Shown piece by piece: positions 26,129 through 36,141 of a stretch of DNA of 64,000 bases. How positions within the stretch are numbered: position 1 is the stretch's first letter; each line of letters begins with the position of its first letter. The notes below the pieces were generated by a model. It saw only the letters and a program-made list of their open reading frames with translations. It did no database searches and was not told the origin of the DNA. The DNA is taken from the NCBI GenBank assembly GCA_965232455.1, contig OZ246981.1, positions 3,596,001 to 3,660,000 of the forward strand, written 5' to 3'. The position numbers were made by a program, and so were the translations under genes. The stretch is from JBFGFX01 sp965232455 (GTDB lineage: Bacteria; Pseudomonadota; Gammaproteobacteria; Steroidobacterales; Woeseiaceae).

Positions 26129-28415
26129 GCCCGTCCGATTCGCCGCGATGACGCTGACGGCAATCGTTGCGACCGCGTCGGCGTCGTCCGCGGCGCGCCC
26201 GATCCACTACGGGGCCGTCTCCGACGCCGCGCTGGAAGAGTGCGATCAGCTGCACTGGCGAGGCCGGACCGCACAATCCATCCCCTGTTACGAGCGCGTT
26301 TTACAAAGTGACGCGGCGGCGGAGATTCGCGCGGAAGCGGCGTGGGCCTTGAGAGACCCGCACGGCGCCAACCGCCTGTTCCAGGCGGCAAGTGCAGGTA
26401 GTCCCGGCAACGCGTCCATCCTGGCGCGCTGGGGAGACCTGTTCGCCGACACGCATCAGGACGCTGAAGCGATGAACATCTACCGGGAAGCGCTGGCCGC
26501 GGACTCGACGCACGCACACGCGTTGCTCGGAGCGGCGCGGCTGCTGGTCGGCAGCTTCAACGACGAAGCCAACGGCTATCTCGAACCCCTGCTCGACAAC
26601 GCGGACCTGCACGAAGGCGCGCGAACCGGCGCCTGGCTGCTGCTTGCGAGAATCGCACTCGAAAACCAGGATGTCGAAGAAGCCGACGAGAACCTCGGCA
26701 GGGCCGAAGCGCTCATCGAGCGCAACGGCTGGCCACCGCTCGAAGCGTACGCGCTGCGCGCGGCCGCCGACCTGATCAACGGCAAAAGCGACGGCCGTTG
26801 GACGGAGTTGTCGCTGGAATACAATGCCGCCTACGGCGGGATTTACGCCATCCCGGCGCACTTCTACGTGATCTCGCGCCGTTACCGCCAGGCGATCGAC
26901 CTCTACCAGAAGGCGGTGGACGTCGAGCCCGGCCTGTCCTCGGCGCACGAGGAACTGGGCGTCAACCTGCTGCGCGACAACCAGATCAACCGGGCCCGCC
27001 GCCATCTCGAGACGGCGCACGATGAAGACCCGTTCAGCCCCGTGGCGGTCAACACGCTGCGACTGCTGGATTCCTTCGACGACTTTCCGCTGATCCAGGA
27101 TCCGGAGACCCCGTCCGGCAACGGCGAAATCCCCATCCTGCTGCGGTTGCATCGCGACGAGGCGCCGGCGATCAAACCCTACGCCATCGAGCTGACCCGG
27201 CGCAGCATCGAGGAATTCACCGCGCGCTACGATTTTGCGCTGAAAGAGCCGGTCGTCATCGAGATGTACCCGGACCACGAGGACTTTGCGGTGCGGACCG
27301 CCGGCATGCCGGGACTCGGCATCCTCGGCGCGACGTTCGGCTACGTGGTCGCGATGGATTCTCCGTCGGCGCGCAGCACCGACCAGTTCCAGTGGGGCAC
27401 GACCCTCTGGCACGAAATGGCGCACGTGTTCACGCTGGAGGCCAGCAATCACCTGGTGCCGCGCTGGTTCAGCGAGGGCGTCTCCGTTTATGAGGAGTGG
27501 CGCAGCGGACCGACGCCCGGCGTGCGCATTCCGATACCCGTTTACGCCGCCATGCGGGACGAAAAATTTTTGCCGGTCGCGACGCTCGACCAGGGATTCA
27601 TCCGACCGAGTTATCCCAACCAGGTGATCGTTTCCTACATGCAGGCAGGCCTCGTCTGCCAGTTCATCGATACACGGTACGGCAGCGGCAAGCTGGCCGA
27701 ACTGCTCGTAAAATACGCCGAGGGCCTGGACACGCCGGCCGCGTTCTCGGCCGTCCTGAACGTGACGACGCCGCAGTTCGACCGCGACTTCGAGGAATTC
27801 CTGGATGCCGAACACGGCGCCGTACTGCGAATCCTGGACGACTGGCACGACGCGCAGGCGACGCTGGCCGCACAGGTTTCGGAACGGAACTGGGCAAGCG
27901 TCGTCGAAACCGCGCACACGCTCATCGAAATGCATCCGGCCTACGTGGAACCGGACAGCGCGTACCTGATGCTCGCACGGGCGCAGGAAGCATTGGGGGC
28001 GAGAAACCTCGCCATCGATGCGCTGCAGCGATTCTGGCGGCGCGGCGGCTACGATCCCGCCGCGCTGAAACAACTCGCGTCGTGGCTGGAAGAAGACGGG
28101 CAGCCCGATTTGGCAATCGGCGCGCTGACGACGGTTACGCTCGTGCAGCCCCTGGACACGGAATTGCACGAGACGCTCGGCCGGCTCATGCTCGACCAAA
28201 ACGACGCGCGCGGCGCCTTGCGCGAATACCAGATTCTTCTTGCACTGAATCCACACGATCGGGCCAATGCCTATCTCCGTGTAGCCGAGGCGCACAAAGC
28301 GGCCGGCAATATCGATCAGTCACGCCATCACGTACTGATGGCACTCGACTTCGCACCCGGCTTTCGACCGGCGCAACGCCTGCTGCTCGAATTGAGCCGC
28401 AGCGAGCAACCCTGA
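26121..28415 (+). CDS. Exported TPR protein with a gluzincin (HExxH) metallopeptidase domain
   Basis: The ATG at 26121 overlaps the previous stop (ATGAGTAG) and gives 764 residues; the frame is open to 25710, but that part only shadows the previous gene. A signal peptide (TLTAIVATASASSAA) is followed by N-terminal TPRs (about 35-320, e.g. RYRQAIDLYQKAVDVEPGLS). The central peptidase has TTLWHEMAHVFTLE (HEMAH at about 431-435) and NHLVPRWFSEGVSVYEEW, giving a third ligand glutamate at about 452, the arrangement of the peptidase-MA-like superfamily. C-terminal TPRs follow. The zinc site looks intact, so this may be the active protease of the array, acting in the periplasm. Confidence 0.85.
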   Translation: MSRPVRFAAMTLTAIVATASASSAARPIHYGAVSDAALEECDQLHWRGRTAQSIPCYERVLQSDAAAEIRAEAAWALRDPHGANRLFQAASAGSPGNASILARWGDLFADTHQDAEAMNIYREALAADSTHAHALLGAARLLVGSFNDEANGYLEPLLDNADLHEGARTGAWLLLARIALENQDVEEADENLGRAEALIERNGWPPLEAYALRAAADLINGKSDGRWTELSLEYNAAYGGIYAIPAHFYVISRRYRQAIDLYQKAVDVEPGLSSAHEELGVNLLRDNQINRARRHLETAHDEDPFSPVAVNTLRLLDSFDDFPLIQDPETPSGNGEIPILLRLHRDEAPAIKPYAIELTRRSIEEFTARYDFALKEPVVIEMYPDHEDFAVRTAGMPGLGILGATFGYVVAMDSPSARSTDQFQWGTTLWHEMAHVFTLEASNHLVPRWFSEGVSVYEEWRSGPTPGVRIPIPVYAAMRDEKFLPVATLDQGFIRPSYPNQVIVSYMQAGLVCQFIDTRYGSGKLAELLVKYAEGLDTPAAFSAVLNVTTPQFDRDFEEFLDAEHGAVLRILDDWHDAQATLAAQVSERNWASVVETAHTLIEMHPAYVEPDSAYLMLARAQEALGARNLAIDALQRFWRRGGYDPAALKQLASWLEEDGQPDLAIGALTTVTLVQPLDTELHETLGRLMLDQNDARGALREYQILLALNPHDRANAYLRVAEAHKAAGNIDQSRHHVLMALDFAPGFRPAQRLLLELSRSEQP

Positions 28416-28457
28416 GGCTTGGCGACAGGCCCCGATAACCTACCAAGGCAGAACCCA

Positions 28458-29477
28458 ATGACAGACAAACCAGCCGAAACGTTCGACACCGATGAGGTAC
28501 GCGCACTGGTCGACCGGTTCCAGAACGTGAGCAGCACGCTGCGCACGGAAATCAGCAAAATGATCATCGGCCAGGCCGACGTCGTCGAGCACCTGCTCGT
28601 CACGCTGCTGGTCGGCGGGCACTGTCTGATCACCGGCATGCCGGGGACCGCAAAAACCCTGCTCGTGCGGACGATGGCCGACGCGCTCGGACTCAAGTTC
28701 AACCGGATCCAGTTCACCCCCGACCTGATGCCCACCGACGTCACCGGCACGGACATCATCGAGGAAGACATGTCGACGGGCCATCGCTCCTGGACCTTCG
28801 TCAAAGGTCCGGTGTTCACCAACGTTCTGCTCGCCGACGAGATCAACCGTACGCCGCCGAAGACGCAGGCCGCGTTGCTGGAAGCCATGCAGGAGAAGTC
28901 GGTTACCGTGCGCGGCGAGATGCATCAGCTCGAACCGCCGTTTCTCGTCCTCGCAACGCAAAACCCGATCGAGCTCGAAGGCACCTACCCGCTTCCGGAG
29001 GCGCAGTTGGACCGTTTCCTGTTCAACGTGCTGCTCGACTACCTCGGCGCGGACGAAGAGCTGGCGGTCGTGGACCGGTTTACGACCCGCGTCGACGTCC
29101 CGGAGATATCCGCCTGCACCAACGCCGAAGAAATTCTCAAGTTCCAGTGGCTGGTGCGCCAGGTACCCGTCGCGGAGTCCGTCAATCGATACGCCGTCAA
29201 GCTCGTTCGCGGCACGCGGCCCGCGGAAGCGTCATCCCCGGACGTCGTCAAGCGTTTCGTCAATTTTGGCGCGAGCGTCCGGGCGACGATGTTCCTGAAC
29301 CTCGCCGCCAAGGCCAAGGCGCTGCTAGAGGGCCGCTATCACGTCAGCAACGACGATATCCGCGCGATGGCGAAACCGGTGCTCCGGCACCGGGTGCTGT
29401 GCAACTACTTCGCGGAATCCGAGAACATGACCGTTGACGACGTGCTCGACGGCATGCTCGACGAGCTGCAGTCCTGA
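28458..29477 (+). CDS. MoxR-family AAA+ ATPase
   Basis: A 339-residue cytoplasmic ATPase. Walker A is GMPGTAKT at 60-67, Walker B VLLADEINR at about 123-131, sensor-1 ATQNPIELEGTYPLPEAQLDRF (in two parts: ATQNPIE and LPEAQLDRF), with the MoxR-specific MIIGQADVVEHLL before Walker A. MoxR ATPases act as chaperones that load cofactors or mature a partner, working with VWA-domain proteins encoded next to them. Here the partners are the DUF58 and BatA-like genes just downstream. The ATG at 28458 is chosen because the peptide upstream of it (from 28419) has no family match. Confidence 0.95.
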   Translation: MTDKPAETFDTDEVRALVDRFQNVSSTLRTEISKMIIGQADVVEHLLVTLLVGGHCLITGMPGTAKTLLVRTMADALGLKFNRIQFTPDLMPTDVTGTDIIEEDMSTGHRSWTFVKGPVFTNVLLADEINRTPPKTQAALLEAMQEKSVTVRGEMHQLEPPFLVLATQNPIELEGTYPLPEAQLDRFLFNVLLDYLGADEELAVVDRFTTRVDVPEISACTNAEEILKFQWLVRQVPVAESVNRYAVKLVRGTRPAEASSPDVVKRFVNFGASVRATMFLNLAAKAKALLEGRYHVSNDDIRAMAKPVLRHRVLCNYFAESENMTVDDVLDGMLDELQS

Positions 29478-29522
29478 GCCCCGCCCAAAGATCGTGCACA
29501 TCGTGTTGACAGGCCCGAACCC

Positions 29523-30437
29523 GTGACCGGACTCCAGACCGGCGCTGAAAACGCGCGGCGGCTGTTGCAGCCGGAAGTGCTGGCCGGGCTCAAGAATCTC
29601 GACCTCGTTGCCCGCTCGGTCGTCGAGGGCTTCATCATCGGCCTGCACCGCTCACCGTTTTTCGGCTTCAGCCAGGAGTTCGCCGAATATCGCGCCTACC
29701 AGGAAGGCGACGATCCGCGTTTCATCGACTGGAACGTTTATGCCCGGACCGAACGAACCTACATCAAACGTTTTCTCGGCGACACCAACTCGCACCTGAT
29801 GATTCTGCTGGACGCCAGCGCTTCGATGGGCTTCGGCGGCCCGCCGGTCAGCAAGCTGCGTTACGGGCAGTTCCTCGCCGCGAGTCTCGCGTACCTTGCC
29901 TCCCGACAGCACGACGCCGTCGGCTGCATGATCTTCGACGAGGAGATCCGCGATTTCCGCCCGCCGTCGTCGCGCATCGGCAAGCTCCACGGCGTGATGC
30001 ACAGCATCGACGCGGCAAGACCCGGCACCGGCACGCGTTACGGCCGGCCGTTCGAGAAGTTTCGCGAGCACGTTTCCCGGCGCGGCCTCGTCGCCGTGAT
30101 CTCCGATTTCTATTGCGACGCGGAAAGTCTGTTGACCGGGGTCCGCCCGTTGGCCTGGCAGGGTCAGGACGTCGTGTTGTTCCACGTTCTCGACGAGCAG
30201 GAGCTGGCTCCCGATTTTCAAAGTAACGTGCTGCTGGAAGACGTCGAAACCGGCGAGGCCGTGGAGGTGGCGCCCGCGTTCATGGCCGAAGAGTATCCGA
30301 AACGCATTCGCGAACACGTAAAACGCATAGCCACCGCGGCAGCGGGCACCGGTGCGGATCATGTGCTGGTGAACACCGCCGACAGCCTCGACGTGGCGTT
30401 ACGCAACTACCTGCTGTTCAGGCAGCGAAGGCAGTAG
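29523..30437 (+). CDS. DUF58 protein with VWA-like domain
   Basis: A 304-residue protein from a GTG start, 45 bp after the moxR-like gene. The DUF58 signature is plain: SPFFGFSQEFAEYRAYQEGDDPRFIDW, best read as FAEYRAYQ and GDDPRFIDWNVYART (about residues 54-76), then the VWA-like LMILLDASASMGFGG (DxSxS metal site) and VAVISDFYCD. No membrane helix is seen, so it is cytosolic or peripheral. DUF58 proteins are routine partners of MoxR ATPases, probably binding them through the VWA site. Confidence 0.93.
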   Translation: MTGLQTGAENARRLLQPEVLAGLKNLDLVARSVVEGFIIGLHRSPFFGFSQEFAEYRAYQEGDDPRFIDWNVYARTERTYIKRFLGDTNSHLMILLDASASMGFGGPPVSKLRYGQFLAASLAYLASRQHDAVGCMIFDEEIRDFRPPSSRIGKLHGVMHSIDAARPGTGTRYGRPFEKFREHVSRRGLVAVISDFYCDAESLLTGVRPLAWQGQDVVLFHVLDEQELAPDFQSNVLLEDVETGEAVEVAPAFMAEEYPKRIREHVKRIATAAAGTGADHVLVNTADSLDVALRNYLLFRQRRQ

Positions 30438-30439
30438 GC

Positions 30440-32437
30440 ATGGGACTTCTCGCTCCGCTGTTTCTGTTGGGTGCGCTCGCGGTGGCGTTGCCGGTCTGGC
30501 TGCACCGCCTGCAAACCAAAAGCTCGAACCGGCAGCCGTTCAGCTCGGCGATGCTGCTCGAGACCACCGAGCAGCAGGTGCACGTGCAAAAGAAACTCAA
30601 ATACCTGCTGCTGCTGGCCTTGCGCATCACGCTGCTGCTGCTGCTGGCGCTCGCATTCGCGAAACCGTTTCTCGAGCGCGCACCCGCGGCCGTCGTGGAC
30701 CAAAGCGCGGGCTCCCGGCTGATTGCCCTGGACACGTCGGTTTCCATGGGCCGCAGCGGCGTGTTCGAGCAGGCGCGCGAGCAGGCCCGGCGCGCGATCG
30801 GCGAGGCGCCCGACGGCGCGATGCTGCAGCTCATCGCGGCCGACGGCGTCATACGCCTGCCGCGCCCGCCGTCAACCGACAAGGCGGCGCAGACCGCCGC
30901 CGTCGCAACGCTCGACGTCAGCGCGCTGCGACTGGATTTTGGCCAGCTGATGGCCGAGGTCGAGCGCCTCGCGCAAACCCTGCCCGCGCCGGTCACGCTG
31001 CATCTGGTGAGCGATTTCCAGGCCAGCGGCATGCCCACCCAGTTTGCGGATCTCGTCCCGACGGGGGTGTCGGCCCTGATACCGCATGCCGTGGGCACCG
31101 GCGAACCGGTCAACTGGTCGATTGAAACGGTCCGCCAATCGGCGGACGGTATCGACGTCACGGTGCAGAACCAGGGCCTGCCCGACCGTACCGTCGACGT
31201 CCAGCTGCGCATCAACGGCGAACTGGCCGGGGTGCGCAGCGCGACCGGCCAGGGCCGTTACTTGCTGAGCTTCGGCGACACCACGTTTACCGAAGGTGAA
31301 CACAGGATTTCGGTCACGCTGGCCACGGACGACGACCTCGACGCGGACAACCGTTGGTACGGCGTCGTCCGCGTAGAGCCGCCCCAGACCGTTCCCATAT
31401 TGACGGACAACCCGGGCGGCCTGCCGGTCACCTACCTCTCGGCGGCCCTGGAATCGCTCAGCGACACGAGCTTCGACGTACTGCCCATGGTCATCGGCGA
31501 TTTCGACCCGCGGGTGCTGTCCCGGTATCGCTGGGCGATCGTCGACGACATCGGCGCCGTCGACCCGCTGCTCGCCGAAGAGCTGGAGGGATTCCTTGCT
31601 CGCGGCGGTAATCTGCTCGCATTTGCCGGTGACCGTTCGCTCAGTCAGGAAACCCTCCCGCTGAGCGAACACCGCCTGGCCGCAGCCAGCCTGGGAACCG
31701 GCATGGACGCGTTTTGGTCGATCGGGCAGTTCGACACCCAGCATCCCGTCCTGTCGGCGACGGAGGGCTGGCACCGGGTCAACGTCTCGCGGACCGTGGC
31801 CATAGACCTCGACGACAGAGACGAGGTACTGATGCGCCTCGACAACGGCGATCCGTTTCTGCTGGAACAGAACCGCGGAGAGGGCCGGCTGCTGCTGTCG
31901 TTGAGCGCGGTGGACAATCGCTGGAACGATCTGCCGGTACACCCGGTATTCGTGGGTTTTATGATCGAAGCCGCCAACTACCTTTCCGGGCAGGTCACCG
32001 CCGCCGACAGCTACACGACCGGGGATACGCTGCCGCTGTCGCTGATCGGCTCCGCGTCGGGTCAGGTGATCGATCCGGATGGCGATACGGTCCTCTCGCT
32101 GGCCGATACGGCGCAGGCACAGATAATCCGATTGAATAAACCGGGCATTTATGAGGTCTATACTTCCGAGGAAGAAACCTTGGTCGCCGTCAACATCGAC
32201 CCGCTGGAGTCCGACCTGGCGCGGATTCCGCAAGCGGTTCTGGACCGATGGCGGGACGCCACCTACAGTAACGACGAGACGACGGGAAGCGGCACCGGAT
32301 CCGCAATCCCCGAACCGCTCGAATTATGGCCCTGGCTGCTCCTCTTCCTCGCGATCTTTGCGATCGCGGAATCGGCGTTGGGCAACGTGCACATTGCGAT
32401 GAAGGCGAGAACGATGAAAACGAGTACGTCGTCATGA
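30440..32437 (+). CDS. BatA-like membrane protein (N-terminal aerotolerance domain plus VWA)
   Basis: A 665-residue protein starting 2 bp after the DUF58 gene. The N-terminus MGLLAPLFLLGALAVALPVW with HRLQTKSSNRQPFSSAMLL and a second helix LLLLALRITLLLLLALAFA is the BatA/aerotolerance-regulator anchor. A VWA domain follows (LIALDTSVSMGRSG, about 93-106), then beta-sandwich regions, an amidotransferase-like domain (WAIVDDIGAVDPLLAEELEG to GNLLAFAGD) and a C-terminal helix LWPWLLLFLAIFAIAESAL. The layout parallels the 742-residue protein at 22989, suggesting the two are paralogues on opposite ends of the complex. Its stop overlaps the next ATG by four bases. Confidence 0.88.
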   Translation: MGLLAPLFLLGALAVALPVWLHRLQTKSSNRQPFSSAMLLETTEQQVHVQKKLKYLLLLALRITLLLLLALAFAKPFLERAPAAVVDQSAGSRLIALDTSVSMGRSGVFEQAREQARRAIGEAPDGAMLQLIAADGVIRLPRPPSTDKAAQTAAVATLDVSALRLDFGQLMAEVERLAQTLPAPVTLHLVSDFQASGMPTQFADLVPTGVSALIPHAVGTGEPVNWSIETVRQSADGIDVTVQNQGLPDRTVDVQLRINGELAGVRSATGQGRYLLSFGDTTFTEGEHRISVTLATDDDLDADNRWYGVVRVEPPQTVPILTDNPGGLPVTYLSAALESLSDTSFDVLPMVIGDFDPRVLSRYRWAIVDDIGAVDPLLAEELEGFLARGGNLLAFAGDRSLSQETLPLSEHRLAAASLGTGMDAFWSIGQFDTQHPVLSATEGWHRVNVSRTVAIDLDDRDEVLMRLDNGDPFLLEQNRGEGRLLLSLSAVDNRWNDLPVHPVFVGFMIEAANYLSGQVTAADSYTTGDTLPLSLIGSASGQVIDPDGDTVLSLADTAQAQIIRLNKPGIYEVYTSEEETLVAVNIDPLESDLARIPQAVLDRWRDATYSNDETTGSGTGSAIPEPLELWPWLLLFLAIFAIAESALGNVHIAMKARTMKTSTSS

Positions 32438-35400
32438 CTTCGACCGAACGCATCGATGGTTATCTGAACGCGTTCAGGCTGCGCCTGAAAAAGCTCACCG
32501 TCTCACGCGGCGTCGCCGCGATGTCGGCGGCCGCGATCCTGATCACCCTGCTCGCCGTCAGCGTCGCGATACGCCAGGGATTTCCGGCCGATCTGATGAT
32601 CGCCGCGCGACTGTTTCTGCTGGCCACGCTCGTCGCGCTGTTTGTCTTTTTGATTTTCCGGCCCAACCGACGATTCGAGGAAGACTGTTCGGACAACGTC
32701 GAGCAGCGAACGCCGCAGTTTGCCGGCCGGATCGAAACCTATGTCGGCATCGGTGACAAACGAAACCCGATGCGCGAACTGTTGGCCGGGGATGCGCTGA
32801 CCATCGCCGACGAAAACCCGCCGGAACGGTCGATCCCGCAAAAGGAGTTTTCGTTCGCCCTGTCCATCGCCGGCGTGTGCCTGACCGCGCTGATCGTCCT
32901 GTCAATCGCCGGCCCCGGCAACTACGCCTATGGCGTACGGCACCTGTGGTTCGGCTGGGCGTTTCCGGGCGTCCTGCCCCCGCAAAGCATCGAGGTCCTG
33001 CCCGGCGACGACGGCATCCGCGCAGGCGGCACGGTCCGCGTCAAAGCCAGGATGCAGGGTTTTGCCCCGAGCGACGCCTGGGTGCATGCGCGCTTCGGCG
33101 ACGACGAGTGGCAGCGCGTCTCGATGGCGGACGTCGACGACGGTTTCGAGTTCACCTTTTTTTCGGTCCGCGAACCGCTCGAGTATTACGTGTCCGCCGC
33201 AAACGTACGCAGCCCGGGTTATCGAATCAACGTGGTCGACCTGCCCAGCATCGACCGCCTCGTCACCACCTACCGTTTTCCGGAGTGGACGCGCCGTGAG
33301 CCGGAAACGCGCGACCCGGGCGGCGACGTCCGCACGATCGCCAGCACCGAGGTCGAGGTCGCAATCCACTCACCGGATCGACTCACGCCGAGCGTCCTGG
33401 TCGTCGACGAACAGGAAATCCCGCTCGACGTCGACGGGCACGACGGCAGCGCAACGTTTACGGTCGAGCAGGACGGACAGTACTTCGTGGCGGCGCTGGT
33501 TGGCGGCGAAAGAATCCGGCTGACCGACGACTATTTCATCAGCGTCCTCGACGACGCGGCGCCGGAGATCGAATTCGTCCGGCCGGGCCGGGACTGGAGC
33601 GCCAGTTCGATCGAGGAGGTCACCGCCCGGATCTCGGCGAGGGACGATTTCCTGATCGAGACGCTCGAGTTGCGCTATTCGGTCAACGGCGGCGAGTGGC
33701 AGTCCGTCGAGCTGCCGGCTGGTGAGCGGGAAGCCGAGGCCGATCACGTGTTTTTCCTGGAATCGCTCATGCAGGACGGGAGTGACGGCGGCGCGGCGAT
33801 TCCGGGTGAACGCGATGACGATGGGGTCGCTCCGGATCGGGTGGTTCCCGGTGGGTATTCTCCCGATACCGTGGTTTCCGGTGAGGCCATTCCCGGTGGA
33901 GTCTTTCCCGATACGGTGACTCCGCCAAGCTTGGTACCCGGCGATCTGATTTCCTATTACGCGGTGGCGACGGACCGGGAAAACTCGGCGCGCACCGACA
34001 TCTTTTTTGTCGACGTACAGCCTTTCGACAAACGGTATTCGCAGTCGCAGATGTCCGGCGGCGGCGGCGGGCAGGGCGGACAGCAGCAGGACGAGATCTC
34101 GCAGCGGCAGCGCGAAATCATCGTCTCCACCTGGAACCTGATTCGCGAAGCGCAGGAAAACCGGCGCGGTGACGTGACCTACGTACCGAACAACGCGGCG
34201 CTGTTGTCGCGCCTGCAGACGACGCTCAAAGAACAGGCGCAGACGCTGGCGCAGCGCACGCGCGCCCGGCAGCTGGCCGCGACGGACGTTCAGATCGCGG
34301 AATTCGTCGAGAACCTCGACAAAGCGGCCGCCGCGATGGTGCCCGCGGCCGAGCGCCTGGCGGAAATCGATCTCGAAGAGGCTATCCTACCGGAGCAGGA
34401 AGCGTTGCAGCACCTGCTGCGAGCGGAGGCCGTGTTCACCGATATCAGCGTGTCCATGCAGGCCAACAACCGCGGCGGCGGTGGCGGCGGACGGGCGGGC
34501 CGGGATCTCACGGACATGTTCGAGCTCGAGATGGATCTCGAAAAAAACCAATACGAAACCGGCAGCCGCGCAACACCGAATCCGCCCCAGCAGCAGCTCG
34601 ATGAGATCGGCAACGAACTCGAAGAGCTCGCGCGCCGCCAGGAGCAGCTTGCCAAGCGGATGAATCGCGAGAACGCGGCGACGCCGGCGGAACGCTGGCA
34701 GCAGGATCTGCTGCGCCGTGAGGCGGAAGAGCTGCGCGAGCGCCTTGAGCAAATGCAGCAGGCCGCGAACAACGCCCAAAACCAACCGTCGTCGGGCCAG
34801 AGCAGCTCGGGGCAGTCGCAGACCGGCGAGCCAAACGACCCGGACTCCGGCGCTGAAACAGATGCGGACAACGAACGGCGCCGGCAGGCCGAGCAGCTGG
34901 GACGCCGCCTCGACAGCGCTATCCGCGCGATGAACGAAGCCGACGAAGCCATGCGTCAGGGCGCCGACCGCGAGCAGCTGCAGCGCGCGGCCGAAGAGGC
35001 GCAACGGCAGCTGGAAGGCGCGCGCGAGCAGGCGGCCGCGGAGCGCAACCGGATGATCCAGGCCTCGCTGTCGGAACTCGGCGAGCGCGCCGACGATCTG
35101 TACGATACACAAGCGGGCATCGAAGAGCGTTTGCAGCAAGCGATTCGTGACGTCCTTGCCGGCGATGAAAACGACGACCGGCTGGGCAGCGGCATGACGT
35201 TTCAGGAAGAGTACGAGATGGCGCAGGAGAAACGTCAGCTACAGGCCGAGCTGCAAAGGCTGGAGCAGGACGTCAAACGCACCGCGCAATCCCTGACCGA
35301 CAGCCGGCCGGACGCGGCCGAAGAACTCGAACAGGCGCTCAGGGAACTGCGCGAGGACGAGGTGGACGCGCGCCTGGCGATTTCGGCGGCCTACATCGAG

Positions 35401-36045
35401 CAGGGCGAAGCCGTTTACGTCTCCGGCAGCGAAAGCGCAATCACCGAATCCCTGCGCGAATTCGGCGAATCCCTGCGGCGCGCGGAAACCGCCGCCGACG
35501 AGCAGGGGGAGCCCGGTCGCGACGGCGAGCGGCCCGGCCTTGGACAAATGCTGGCGGACACGCAGGCGCTGCGCCGTCAGCTTCAGGAGCTCGCCAACGA
35601 GGCGAACCGGATAAACCCTCAATCCAGCAACGCCACCAATCGCGGCCGTGACGACCTGCAGCGGACGACCGGCGTTCGGGTACCCGACCTCGAGCTGACC
35701 CGCGGCCTGGACCGCGACATCGACAACCTCTCCGACGACCTGCTGAACATGTTCCGCCAGCTTCGCGATTCGGGCGTCCCGGAGCAGAACATCGACGAGT
35801 TGCGCAGGCTGGCCGCCGAGGTCAGGGCCTCCGATTTCAGCGGCAACGAGGCGGTGCTCGCCCGCGAATCCCGGCTGGCGCTCAGCCTGGTCGAGCAGCT
35901 GGAACTCGCGCTGGCGAATGCGTCGCGGTCCCAGACGGCGAGCGTCCGCAGCAATCCCGTGGATCCGGTACCGGACGAACACCGGAAACCGGTTGCCAAC
36001 TATTACCGCAAACTCGGGGAAGCCGACACGACGGATCAGAACTAG
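32434..36045 (+). CDS. 1203-residue membrane protein with long coiled coils (DUF4175-like)
   Basis: The ATG at 32434 overlaps the stop of the BatA-like gene. Two or three N-terminal membrane helices (about 30-50, 55-80 and 148-172) are followed by an extracytoplasmic beta-rich part to about residue 540, a glycine/glutamine-rich hinge (MSGGGGGQGGQQQ) and then about 600 residues of Glu/Gln/Arg-rich coiled coil, for example LEELARRQEQLAKRMN and AEELRERLEQMQQAA. The layout matches the DUF4175-type proteins that travel with MoxR/DUF58/BatA genes. A 45-base triplicate repeat inserts a Pro/Gly-rich segment at residues 455-499. A structural or tethering role across the periplasm is inference. Confidence 0.85.
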   Translation: MTSTERIDGYLNAFRLRLKKLTVSRGVAAMSAAAILITLLAVSVAIRQGFPADLMIAARLFLLATLVALFVFLIFRPNRRFEEDCSDNVEQRTPQFAGRIETYVGIGDKRNPMRELLAGDALTIADENPPERSIPQKEFSFALSIAGVCLTALIVLSIAGPGNYAYGVRHLWFGWAFPGVLPPQSIEVLPGDDGIRAGGTVRVKARMQGFAPSDAWVHARFGDDEWQRVSMADVDDGFEFTFFSVREPLEYYVSAANVRSPGYRINVVDLPSIDRLVTTYRFPEWTRREPETRDPGGDVRTIASTEVEVAIHSPDRLTPSVLVVDEQEIPLDVDGHDGSATFTVEQDGQYFVAALVGGERIRLTDDYFISVLDDAAPEIEFVRPGRDWSASSIEEVTARISARDDFLIETLELRYSVNGGEWQSVELPAGEREAEADHVFFLESLMQDGSDGGAAIPGERDDDGVAPDRVVPGGYSPDTVVSGEAIPGGVFPDTVTPPSLVPGDLISYYAVATDRENSARTDIFFVDVQPFDKRYSQSQMSGGGGGQGGQQQDEISQRQREIIVSTWNLIREAQENRRGDVTYVPNNAALLSRLQTTLKEQAQTLAQRTRARQLAATDVQIAEFVENLDKAAAAMVPAAERLAEIDLEEAILPEQEALQHLLRAEAVFTDISVSMQANNRGGGGGGRAGRDLTDMFELEMDLEKNQYETGSRATPNPPQQQLDEIGNELEELARRQEQLAKRMNRENAATPAERWQQDLLRREAEELRERLEQMQQAANNAQNQPSSGQSSSGQSQTGEPNDPDSGAETDADNERRRQAEQLGRRLDSAIRAMNEADEAMRQGADREQLQRAAEEAQRQLEGAREQAAAERNRMIQASLSELGERADDLYDTQAGIEERLQQAIRDVLAGDENDDRLGSGMTFQEEYEMAQEKRQLQAELQRLEQDVKRTAQSLTDSRPDAAEELEQALRELREDEVDARLAISAAYIEQGEAVYVSGSESAITESLREFGESLRRAETAADEQGEPGRDGERPGLGQMLADTQALRRQLQELANEANRINPQSSNATNRGRDDLQRTTGVRVPDLELTRGLDRDIDNLSDDLLNMFRQLRDSGVPEQNIDELRRLAAEVRASDFSGNEAVLARESRLALSLVEQLELALANASRSQTASVRSNPVDPVPDEHRKPVANYYRKLGEADTTDQN
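33796..33930 (+). repeat. Three in-frame 45-base units encoding a Pro/Gly-rich insert
   Basis: Three consecutive 45-base units at 33796-33840, 33841-33885 and 33886-33930 encode AIPGERDDDGVAPDR, VVPGGYSPDTVVSGE and AIPGGVFPDTVTPPS, followed by the start of a fourth (LVPGD). Units two and three share P-G-G-x-x-P-D-T-V at both protein and DNA level. The insert sits in the extracytoplasmic beta-rich part of the 1203-residue protein and looks like recent tandem duplication. Confidence 0.75.
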
Positions 36046-36141
36046 CGGCGTGTCGAGGTCGACCGCCTTGACGAGAGTCTCCGTGGGGCGAGTCTCGGAT
36101 GAGAACTGCCGGGGTGACCGACGAGCGAAGGAGTATTGGAC

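Noticed and set aside
26301..28295. Minus-strand frame of 664 codons
   Set aside because: It lies antisense to the TPR-HExxH gene, which has the real motifs; the frame is a composition artefact.
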